This document shows positions 55,881-64,000 of a stretch of DNA of 64,000 bases, one piece after another. How positions within the stretch are numbered: the stretch's first letter is position 1; every line of letters starts with the position of its first letter. The position numbers were made by a program, and so were the translations under genes. The stretch spans positions 11,168,663-11,232,662 of the forward strand of contig NC_135776.1 in the NCBI RefSeq assembly GCF_028453695.1, read 5' to 3'. The DNA is from Augochlora pura (taxonomy: Eukaryota > Arthropoda > Insecta > Hymenoptera > Halictidae). The notes under the pieces are model-generated. The model saw only the letters and a program-made list of their open reading frames with translations. It searched no databases and was not told the origin of the DNA.

Positions 55881-56339
55881 TGTTGAAGGAATTCACATAA
55901 GGCAAACGCTTTTCCATGTCTTCGTAACGTTTTCGACGCGCTGAGAAAACTATAAACTACAGTATAGGTGCCTCGCATGAGCAAACAATACTATAATATA
56001 TTTTTCTTAAATATGCAAATTTTGTTTTGACGATAGTGTCCCTGTACTGTTCTTGCGGCCCTGTAATTTATTGATTTTCGACGGACTTGATGAACACGTG
56101 TGCCGTGGCACGTGCCACGACTCCTTTGAATAGAATTCCCAGATAATAATACAATATTACAATAATGTAATGCAGTAACGTAACTTTTTTAATTTGAACA
56201 ATTTAACAGTGAACATTTCTTTGAATGTATTGCTAATAGTTATATTATTAAAACGAGTCTAAACGTGCTATAATTTGGACAAATATTTCTCATTGAAATA
56301 AAATCAAATATTTATATATTTTGTTACTTAATGTATAAT
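55881..56339. other. Unique AT-rich sequence, no gene seen
   Basis: GTGCCGTGGCACGTGCCACG (56100-56119) is a short palindromic GC island. Otherwise nothing. Confidence 0.3.
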
Positions 56340-56576
56340 TCATTTTATTCCATTAAGACTATAACTGTATTCTGCATAAAATTGTTCGGTTACATAACAT
56401 CAGTGTTACATTGTTTCGCTACATTGTTTCGCTACAGGAATAAAATTCAGTCTTGTAACTCGCAAAACTGCTACGTTTTTAAACAGAAATGACTTAATAA
56501 TGTCATAATTATTTTGTAAATGATACAAAAATTATCATTGGTGCCTCGGAGACACCACTCGAGTGCAAAGGGTTAA
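56340..56576 (-). mobile_element. GCACTCGAG-type MITE, reverse orientation
   Basis: The minus strand starts TTAACCCTTTGCACTCGAGTG then GTGTCTCCGAGGCACC, the best-preserved left end in the window. The opposite end near 56340 is eroded. Confidence 0.75.
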
Positions 56577-56918
56577 TGAGTCAAGTATTATCACGTCAAC
56601 TTTTCTCTAAAAAGACTGATAACGTAATACCGGACGCGACAACCTAATTCAAGCAAAAATTCGTCTTTCCAAAGAGGCTTTGCGGGGCTTTCTAAAAGAT
56701 TTTATCCTTTGAAGCCAAGATAATTTATATCCAAGAAGACCACTTAAAAAAGAAGAAGCAAAAATGTCATGGAGAGATAGTCATCCTCCAGGTGACCTTA
56801 TGGTGCTCCAAATAAAAAAGTTCGGACATCCCCGCTACTAAAGCAAAATGTGCTAGAAAACGTAATTAATGGATAAACTGCATACTTTCCTGCAAACAAT
56901 CGTTCTCATCGGTCATTC
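56577..56918. other. Unique sequence between MITEs
   Basis: No frame above 60 codons and no repeat recognised. Confidence 0.3.
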
Positions 56919-57138
56919 TAACCCTTTCCACTCGAACGGTGACTCTGAGGCACTATTAAAATTGTTTAACCACGTTTCAAAATAATTTCTATTTAGATTT
57001 AAAAATTGTTAAATTTGTAACATTGTTTGAATCGCAAGAATTTTTCATGAATAAACTGCATTTTATTATAGGAGATAGAAATGGTATAAGTCAGAAAAAT
57101 TGATTTAGATTTACAGATCTCCAGTATAAAGATTTAAT
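56919..57138 (+). mobile_element. GCACTCGAG-type MITE, decayed ends
   Basis: CTAACCCTTTCCACTCGAACG then GTGACTCTGAGGCACTATTA at the left and interior AAAATTGTTTAACCACGTTT. The right end AGTATAAAGATTTAAT is decayed. Confidence 0.75.
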
Positions 57139-57383
57139 ATATTTATTTATATATTTATAATATAAATTACTATAAATGGAATTCAGTCGGTAAACAATTA
57201 TCGTTATATTGTAATAGTTTCTTCTGCAACTTTGCTTCTCTCAATGTGCAAAATAAGATGCAAAAAAGTTTGATCTTGAAGAAAATGGTGAAGGTAATAT
57301 TTTCGGAAAGCTTTATTAATCCTTTGCACTCGAGTGGCACCAATGAAAATTGTTGTGACATTTTCAAAATAATTTTGACATTA

Positions 57384-58344
57384 TTAACACTAGGTTTACG
57401 AAGCGCGCCAATTTGACGCATTTTCAATTTCACACAGAAAGATTTGGAAATCGGTTAGATTTATCTCTTGCTACACATACTAACAATTATCCATTTAGCA
57501 AGACGAATATTTGTCAATCGCCTTCGAATTTCGAAATTCGAATGTAGTATATCTATCTCTACGAATATGTCAAATTAACGCATGCTAAGGCAGTACACAA
57601 ACTCTGTTATCTTAACTCTCCAGTGTCTGTTACACAATTACTTTTGCATTCTTTATTTACAGAATGGCATGCTTAAAAGTGATAAGCATTGAGAAAATCA
57701 ATGATACTATATTTTCGCTGTAATCATAGTGTAAGCATATTTTGAAATTTAAGTTTTTCGAAGCATTGTTAGTTTGTGCATTGAGAAAATAAATATCACG
57801 TCATTGCAAGTAAATGCAAAAACATTAGTGTCGATTCAAGTTGCGGATTCTTTGGCGGATATGTAACCCTTCATCATAGAATATGGCCAAGCGAGGTAAA
57901 TATATGCTGAAAAAGAAAATCTGTCCAAAAGATGATAGTTCCGGTGAAAGCAATGACAACGGGAGAAACCAGCTTCATCAAACGAAAAATAAAATTATGC
58001 AATATAGCGAAAATGTGCAAATGGAGGAATCAGCAGATAGCGAAGAGTAAAATTTCCGGAATTTACGTTTCAAAAGAAAAAGAACACATGTCCTCTCAGA
58101 TTCTCAAAATGATATAAAACTCAGCTGATCCCAAAGTGCTACTATTTTTCATGATACAGATAATATTTTATTCTTCACCAAAGGACTTATAAAATACCGT
58201 ATCATTCTGATATAGATATTTTGATATCGATAGACCGTATGACGATATTTCTTTAAAAATAAATTACTTATTCTACAAAATGTGTCAAATTGACGCGTGC
58301 CGTAGATATAGGTATGTAAGAAATCTCCGTAAACTTAGTGTTAA
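57384..58344 (+). mobile_element. PiggyBac-type element, internally deleted, 961 bp
   Basis: TTAA at both ends followed by a 13-bp terminal repeat CACTAGGTTTACG (left) and its inverse with one change (right, CGTAAACTTAGTG). Inside are 21-bp subterminal inverted repeats, left 57404-57424 (CGCGCCAATTTGACGCATTTT) and right 58277-58297, differing at two positions. The spacer between terminal and subterminal repeat is 3 bp on the left and 30 bp on the right. Known: the founding piggyBac has 13-bp termini, 19-bp internal repeats and 3- and 31-bp spacers. An N-terminal transposase frame reads from the 3-bp side, as in autonomous elements. The catalytic body is missing. Confidence 0.93.
57883..58128 (+). 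pseudogene. PiggyBac-type transposase N-terminus (no catalytic domain)
   Basis: ATG at 57883 opens a 55-codon frame (MAKRGKYMLKKKICPKDDSS at the start, acidic EESADSEE at the end) that stops at TAA 58048-58050. The same phase continues with NFRNLRFKRKRTHVLSDSQN and stops at TGA 58126-58128. PiggyBac transposases (~550-600 residues) start with a poorly conserved acidic, Ser-rich segment; a basic patch followed by LSDS-like residues fits. Identity rests mainly on the surrounding termini, since this segment is weakly conserved and none of the catalytic aspartates or the zinc finger is present. An AATAAA lies at about 58258. Confidence 0.6.
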
Positions 58345-58465
58345 AGGCAGTTAAAGGTGTAACTATTTTACGTGTCATAAGATTCAATTCTATGTGCATA
58401 AATAATACTAAGTTATATATAATAAAATGGCGAAGCCTTAAAATGGCTTCGAGTGCAAAGAGTCC

Positions 58466-58984
58466 ATCATTAAAATTGTTGTCATTTCCGTCTATGATAG
58501 CCATGACATAATGCTTTTCTTACACCATGTACGATTCATCGATTACATCTTCAACTTGAGCATGATTTTTTCAACGATTCAGTTACGGAAGACTGAGATA
58601 GATCTCGTGTTCCATTGCCCCCTTGATCATTCCGTTTCTCTGGGACTCTCAGAGGGCAAAACATTATCAACAGAAGGATCTCGCGAAAGTATTTCCGGCT
58701 GGTTGGTGTCAAAGACGTGCGCGAACTCGGGATGCCGCGCTACATACGTAAGTAGCTGCCGCGAAGACACTTTGGTAAAACACCTTGCCCGCGTTAAGAG
58801 GCTCTTTAGTATGCGAGAGGTGGTTCGAACAGATTAACTTAGCTCTGCGAGGCAGACGTGGGTGGGTGTTGATTTGATGTTGATGTAACTCGCGTGCCAC
58901 GTGAAACCGTCCAAGTGATTTCGAATAAGCAATTATCGATATCGCAGAGGGGCGTCGTTTGACAATGCACCCTCCGTTTCTATA
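58466..58984. other. Unique, partly CpG-rich sequence; no gene supported
   Basis: Opposing frames of 108 (58511-58837, plus) and 103 codons (58709-59020, minus) overlap. Neither is recognised. Confidence 0.35.
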
Positions 58985-59315
58985 AATTGCGTTTGCGTAA
59001 TATCTGCTCGTCGAGGTCACGTCAAGGTCAATACATTGCGTTTACGTAATATCAGCTCGTCAAGGTCAGTATATTGTGTTTATGGAATAAATATTCGTCG
59101 AGGGTGAAGTTTGTTGAAAGAACGGCAAAGTTGGTTGGTAATTTATCAATATAAGCAATTATTTTATTCGTCATTGTTATATTAAAGTCAATAAATTGTG
59201 TTTACTTAATATCAGATTGTCAAGGATGAAATTTGTTGAAAGAAATGCAAAGTTAGCCGATACTTTAACAATATAAGCAATTGTTATATACGTCATGGTT
59301 ATGTCAAATATATGT
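58985..59315. repeat. Compound tandem repeat, ~50-bp and ~120-bp units
   Basis: TTGCGTTTACGTAATATCAG plus CTCGTCAAGGTCA occurs at 58986 and 59036. A longer unit (TTGTTGAAAGAA-GGCAAAGTT ... ATATAAGCAATT-TTAT) occurs at about 59110 and 59235. Confidence 0.8.
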
Positions 59316-59869
59316 GAAGGTACGGAGCAGTAAAAGAATTAATAGTACTTATAACAAATGTATCAGAAAACAGTTGAAATTAAAATTTAAAATTAGTTCT
59401 CAAGTTGAGTCGAGAGTCTTGAATTAACTTTGCAATCTTTTCTATAATAATCGTTAAATTGATTTGGTAAAAATAGTTACCATATATAGAAGACGTCCAC
59501 TTATATAAATCTATCGGCAGACATTTTCAACATTCGTTTAAAAGGGGGTCACGTTTATATAAAAAGATCCAGTTCAAGATAAACTTCACCAAAGCAGACA
59601 TTGCTAAAATTAAAGTTATATATGAAGGTCACGTGTACGTGTACAAAGATCGATAAAAATGGTGTTAGTAACATTTACGCCACTGTTTTTTAATAACTCA
59701 GTCTCAACTCTCAGGGAAATTATATTATTGAATATACAATAAATATGTTTTATTTACCAGCGAGATAAATCAGTCGCTGCGATATTATATAAATTATCGC
59801 AACAGATTTATTTAATTTAGAGGACGTATATTTACGCCTTTCATACATATTACTAGACTTGAAAGAGCG
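59316..59869. other. Unique AT-rich sequence, no gene seen
   Basis: No frame above 60 codons. The left end of the MITE at 59870 may lie here but is not recognisable. Confidence 0.3.
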
Positions 59870-59910
59870 TATATTTACCCCTTTCGTAGTCAACGCAGTC
59901 AAAGGGTTAA
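59870..59910 (+). mobile_element. TTAA MITE right terminus
   Basis: GTAGTCAACGCAGTCAAAGG then GTTAA, related to the TTAACCCATTGACTACG end at 26432. Confidence 0.55.
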
Positions 59911-59989
59911 ATAATAATTGTAAAAGAAACTTTTGATCCTTTTAGTCAAAGTAGCAAGAAAGTAAAGTTGTAAACAGCGTGTTTGATCG

Positions 59990-60190
59990 CGATGGTAAAG
60001 CTAGCGTTAAATTACAGTTGCAGACAAATTGGTAAAACTCTTCGGTAAAATCAGTGTTTTAAAGAGGTTGCTTTTAAAAATGCTTGGCAAAACCAGTGTT
60101 AAATTTAAGGAAATTGCCTTTGAAAAATTATTGGTAAAACCAGTGTTAAATTTAAAAAGCTTGCTTTCGAAAAATTATTGTTCTTTCGCT
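59990..60190. repeat. ~54-bp tandem repeat, ~3 units
   Basis: GGTAAAACCAGTGTTAAATTT plus TTGCTTT-GAAAAATTATTG, increasingly diverged to the left. Confidence 0.8.
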
Positions 60191-61549
60191 TATTAATATT
60201 AAACCAAAACTTTTGCGAAACTAGCGACGCGAACAATTGGATTTCGAGTTGAAATCGAGACAAATAACAATCGCGTGTCATTCGAAAGTTGCATATCCGA
60301 TAGCAAGAAGAGGGGGGAGGGGGGAGGCAGCAGGGCAGGGGGCGGGTGCCGGTGCCGGAAGTGGAATTGTTCTAAGATTCGTGTTTATACCGAGGCGCAT
60401 ATTCCCCTGATGAACCTTGCCTCTGGTAACATTTACCGTGCCGGATCGTAAATCCTGCATAACATGGCAGCGGTTATCAAGGAACGTGTCTATATGCAAA
60501 CGGAATTGCAGAAAATGGAAGCGCAGCTTGTAACTCGATTCCTTGATACGGAGCACGCGAGTACTTCGTACGGGCAGGCACAATAATTCAACCAATATCG
60601 AGTAAGGTTATAAGTGAACCGGCACGGGGAATAAGTACTTATATTTCCTCCCCCGATCTACCGAAACGACAGTTCGCTCGATCGTTCGTTTTTATGTGCG
60701 CCCGGTTGGAGGAATTCAACCCTTCTAGTTACGAGCCTGCCAATTTCGAAATTTTTACCACTAATGGAATATTTATCGACACGCTTATCAGTCGACGTAT
60801 CTACCGCAATTGCTTCCAAAGGACGACAAATTAGGGAAACTTATATTCACAGTTCGAGACATGTACTGGGTGTCCAGAAATGACGTGTAAAAGCCGAATT
60901 CTGTATCTTTGATCTTTATGTAAGGTTAAATTTTTGATTATTGCATTATGTTCTACACATCGAGGAGAATGAATTTCTTAAAGGAGAAAAGTAAATGTTT
61001 TCTCGAAAATTGAGGTTGGAAATTAAATAATACCGAAACTTATTTTATTCAGAATTTTGTTACAATGTATTAGTATAACTTAATGGAGTAAATTGATTTA
61101 TGGGGTACTATAGATTTGGCTAGATCAGATATTTGGTCGTCAAGAATTAATGTTACATTATTATGATATTAGCATTTCATTTACATTAATATTTATACAT
61201 ATTATTTATATTTATATTAATATATTATATGTGTCTATATTTTATACGTATATATAAATTATTCTCTTATATTATAAAGAGTTAATTCATTATATTATAT
61301 TTTATATTGTATTGTATTCTATTCTATCTTACTATACTGTACTGCAGTATATTATATAACATAACTATAAAAATAGAGAGAAAATAGCAAAATATGAAGA
61401 TCGTAAATGATTATTTACATGCATGAAATAATTAAATTCCATTTAAACAGTTAGACAGAAGAAGTTTACAAAGATTTAAACAAATTTAGCAACCTTCTCC
61501 GCGTGAATATTAGCAACAAATTACAGCATATAAAAATGATTTTCTAACG
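60191..61549. other. CpG-rich (60240-60720), then AT-rich; no gene supported
   Basis: A G-rich tract sits at 60308-60360 and a 105-codon minus frame over it (60278-60595) has a Pro/Ala run from the tract but no domain. CTGGGTGTCCAGAAATGACG at 60867-60886 resembles a GGGTGTCC element end. TATA-rich at 61190-61380. Confidence 0.35.
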
Positions 61550-61603
61550 CGATACAATAATTTTCAATGGTGTCTCAGAGTGACCCCTCGAGTACAAAGT
61601 GAC
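61550..61603 (-). mobile_element. GCACTCGAG-type MITE left end, reverse orientation
   Basis: GGTGTCTCAGAGTGACCCCTCGAGTACAAAGT is the reversed left-end pattern of the family. The rest is not recognisable. Confidence 0.5.
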
Positions 61604-62014
61604 ATCACTTGTCACATGACATGGCCGATATTCCATCATAATTTCGTCGAGATTGAACAAAGTTTGAGTTTATATTTTCGTTCAATTCTTTCTATGCAGA
61701 TTCACCATTCTCGGGGTTACACCACCTACACAGTAGCACCTTATATATCCATCCGCAGATCTATGCAGTACATGTTTTCAATATCTGAACACGTGGCGTT
61801 CACCCGTAACCTATTTACCCAATATTGCTATATTAGAGCACACGCTGCTATTTCATTAAAAGGAGACGATACAATATATTATTAGCTACAGTCTGCGCGA
61901 TCTTAGAAACGAGGTTCGAAACGAGGGTCCTTAGAATGAATTCGGTAAAATTCGGGAAATCTGACTTTTGTATGGTGAAATTGACATGTAGAAATATTAA
62001 TTCGTTGTATAATT
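61604..62014. other. Unique sequence, no gene supported
   Basis: The 101-codon plus frame 61580-61885 starts in the MITE end and is unrecognised. Confidence 0.3.
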
Positions 62015-62060
62015 AACCTGTTAGGCACGGCTGAATTTTGCGCGAATCAAGGATTTTATA
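62015..62060 (+). mobile_element. TTAA MITE left end (TTAACCTGTTAGGCACG)
   Basis: Matches the left end of the element at 34559 (TTAACCTCTTAGGCACG). The right end is not found before the assembly gap. Confidence 0.55.
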
Positions 62061-62713
62061 ACTAAATTATTAGTTTTCTTAGTATATATTTTTCTTAATA
62101 TAGTATGTATATCTCTATAGTATACATGTGTATATATCTTTTTTCTTAGTATCAATCATAATCATTTACTAAAACTAATTTTTATGAATCAAACCTGTGT
62201 TTAACATTCTAACTTAGAAATTTATTTATTATGATACTTTATGTCGCACAAACAGGTCGACAAATTATAGTATAATTATTATTTTATATTTTTTTAGATC
62301 ATAGTCCTTAAGAAGTTACTATTGTTAATTAATATAATAGAATATATTGAGATGAATATAAAATAATTTAACAGTATTTAAAGAATATATGATAAGTATA
62401 TTTTCACAATTAAATCAATATAACGAAGTAATAAGATATAATAAACTAACTGAGTTACTATTTTACACAGAATTTAGTATATATATATAATAAAATACTT
62501 AATAGTTACTTTACACCTGTACAGTTTATTTTATATAGATATTGAGAATTTGTTACGATGTTCTTCTGAAAAGTTAAATTGTATAAAATTACAATTAAAT
62601 CTTATTTTAAGAGAAAAACAAAATTAATCCTGATAATTAAAGTAATCAATTCAATTATTTTGTGAACCTGAATATCCTAATAAATGAAGCTGCTACAAAC
62701 TTTAATGTATTAT
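62061..62713. other. AT-rich sequence up to the gap
   Basis: TATATAT and TTATTATA sequence, no frame or repeat of note. Confidence 0.35.
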
Positions 62714-62813
62714 NNNNNNNNNNNNNNNNNNNNNNNNNNNNNNNNNNNNNNNNNNNNNNNNNNNNNNNNNNNNNNNNNNNNNNNNNNNNNNNNNNNNNNN
62801 NNNNNNNNNNNNN
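62714..62813. other. Assembly gap of exactly 100 N
   Basis: A round 100 N usually marks a gap of unknown size. Sequence resumes inside repeat A, so a collapsed or unresolved repeat is the likely cause. Frames drawn across it are artefacts. Confidence 0.98.
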
Positions 62814-63175
62814 ATCGACAGAAATGTCCCGCATTTCCGGCTCTAGCCAACTATGATCGCGGACGAGCTTGTCCGCGATGCATCTTTCTGCTCGGAAAGC
62901 GACAGTGGCGCTGCTAGCAAGAAATCTCGGAACCTGTAGCCGATCTTTTTGGATTTTAGCAAATCGTTTCTTAAATAAATTACGCAAACGACTGAAAATA
63001 CGCGTCGCTGCCTCTGCACGTGGCTCGGATACGTTTGTGCGGTATTATTTTTTCGATGCGAACGCTAAATCTGCCGATATTTAAAAAAATCTGCCGCGAT
63101 CGAGGTTATACTGTTGAATATCGCAAATTTCTCTAGGACAAGTTATAATTTGGCATTTTCAATACCGCCGAGAAG
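62814..63175 (-). repeat. Repeat A, copy 4 (reverse, cut by gap and by a Tc1-like element)
   Basis: The minus strand matches copies 1 and 3 over GGTATTGAAAATGCC, the CAGTCGTTTGCGTAATTT block, CAGGTTCCGAGATTTCT, GCTAGCAGCGCCACTGTCG and GACATTTCTGTCGAT. It ends at the TA where the Tc1-like terminus starts. Confidence 0.92.
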
Positions 63176-63177
63176 TA

Positions 63178-64000
63178 CAGTGGGCCGCATTAATATTCGG
63201 ACACCATCGTATTTGAGAAATTTTTACTCCGTATCTTTACTGTTTGTTAAATTAATGAATTTATAGTTTTTTAATAAGTCAGAACATTTACTTTAGATTC
63301 TACAAACATCAATTTTATTTACATAATTTGTATAGTTTTATTGTTTATTGATTTTAAATGAACTAGTGCTTAATTTTGACATCGCAAAAATATTCGGACA
63401 CTTTACAAATAATAATCTGTTCATCTGCTCATATACTTTAACAAAAATAAATCGATGATAATACTTTGTTGGATTGCCCTTTTGCCTAATTACATGGTTT
63501 AATCGTTTAGGCATACTAGAAATAATTTTATTAAATATTCTAATGGTATACGTGACCATTCTGTGGTTAATCGCAATTTTAATTCTTCTTCGGACTTTAT
63601 TGGCGACATTCTGATTCGACGATCTAAGTAATCCCATACATTTTCAATCGGATTTAGATCTGGTGATTGTGGAGAAGTTACTATTGTTGAGAAGTATACT
63701 TTTGGGCAATTATATAATAAATATTCTTGAACTATATGCGATTTATGTTTGGGGTCATTATCTTGGTAAAATTTAAAATTGTTACGAATGTTCATATTAA
63801 TAGCACCTTTTAGTAAATTTTGTTTCAAAATATTTAAATATTTATTTTTCTCTAAAATTCCATCAATAAAAACTAATTTACCCACTCCAGCAGCTGATAT
63901 ACAACCCCAAACTGTCACACTTCCCCCACCGTTTTTCAACGTTGGTTTAAGATCCTTAGTAAAAAGCTCTTCATTAGCTTTACGCCACATAAGTTTGTAC
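63178..64000 (-). mobile_element. Tc1-like element, right part outside the window
   Basis: Terminus CAGTGGGCCGCATTAATATT follows TA (63176-63177). A second AATATTCGGACAC about 195 bp inside repeats the terminus in the same orientation, as in Tc1 elements with internal direct repeats. The transposase reads away from the window edge on the minus strand. Confidence 0.9.
63461..63999 (-). pseudogene. Tc1-like transposase, catalytic half, frameshifted near the C-terminus
   Basis: Open from the window edge: MWRKANEELF, then GGGSVTVWGCISAAGVGKLV, the catalytic FYQDNDPKHKS (second acidic residue) and PQSPDLNPIENVWDYL (Glu). The D-to-E interval is 38 residues; classical Tc1 has 34, and an FSTI-like insertion before the PQSPDLNP motif accounts for it. 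The frame continues IPLEYLIK and then goes astray (stop at 63499), while the true C-terminus IISSMPKRLNHVIRQKGNPT then KY is in another phase, ending about 63461. The N-terminal DNA-binding domain and first Asp lie outside the window. The frameshift makes this copy probably inactive. Confidence 0.92.

Larger units (their letters stand above)
57316..58465 (+). mobile_element. GCACTCGAG-type MITE split by a piggyBac-type element
   Basis: The left part (TTAATCCTTTGCACTCGAGTG to 57387) and right part (58341 to GGCTTCGAGTGCAAAGAGT) form one ordinary family member once the 961-bp insert is removed. Confidence 0.85.

Noticed and set aside
60278..60595. 105-codon minus frame with a Pro/Ala run
   Set aside because: The Pro/Ala run is the translation of a G-rich tract; the rest is unrecognised.
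62655..62987. Frames crossing the N gap
   Set aside because: They span 100 unknown bases and lie in repeat A, so the translations are meaningless.
1..64000. CRISPR arrays, bacterial operons, tRNA or rRNA genes
   Set aside because: The tandem arrays have no unique spacers of constant length, no cloverleaf or rRNA sequence was recognised, and the transposon content is eukaryotic.
1..64000. TTAGG telomere arrays
   Set aside because: The GGGTTAA words belong to MITE ends and never form tandem TTAGG runs.

Overview
This window is animal nuclear DNA with no supported host gene. It is AT-rich sequence interrupted every few kilobases by CpG-rich stretches of 0.4-1 kb. It carries no operons, tRNAs, rRNAs or bacterial gene structure. 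The transposons (mariner, a DD41D rosa-type mariner, a Tc1-like element, a canonical piggyBac derivative and many TTAA-flanked MITEs) point to an insect. Hymenoptera, perhaps an ant, is my best guess from the overall look, not a demonstrated assignment. A run of exactly 100 N at 62714-62813 shows this is a draft scaffold.

Layout. 0-8 kb: long-period tandem repeats, CpG-rich stretches and copy 1 of a ~0.72 kb dispersed repeat, here called repeat A. 8-10 kb: a TTAA MITE, then repeat A copy 2 split by another TTAA MITE. 10-20 kb: a run of minisatellites, including a mariner relic embedded in a 25-bp array. 20-29 kb: the densest MITE cluster, with a mariner pseudogene and two copies of one internally deleted mariner, one of them nested inside a MITE. 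29-36 kb: repeat A copy 3 carrying a MITE within a MITE. 36.3-37.2 kb: an internally deleted rosa-type mariner with both ends and its TA duplication. 38-46 kb: fold-back elements with GGGTGTCC ends, a large minisatellite and a 434-bp inverted repeat. 47-51 kb: a possible solo LTR and four copies of a unit that starts a short similar peptide. 52-57 kb: minisatellites and MITE copies in both orientations. 57.3-58.5 kb: a piggyBac-type element nested in a MITE. 62.7-64 kb: the gap, repeat A copy 4 and a decaying Tc1-like transposase running off the right edge.

Nothing here looks able to move by itself: every transposase reading frame is truncated, frameshifted or internally deleted (the Tc1-like one is also cut by the window edge). 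The useful biology is the insertion record. Paired repeat copies serve as empty sites, so target choice (TTAA or TA) and the order of insertion can be read directly. The most distinctive observations are the piggyBac-type element with 3-bp and 30-bp spacers, the palindromes about 20 bp inside TTAA ends of different MITEs, the DD38E spacing of the Tc1-like protein, and the four-copy short-peptide unit at 49.3-51.1 kb.
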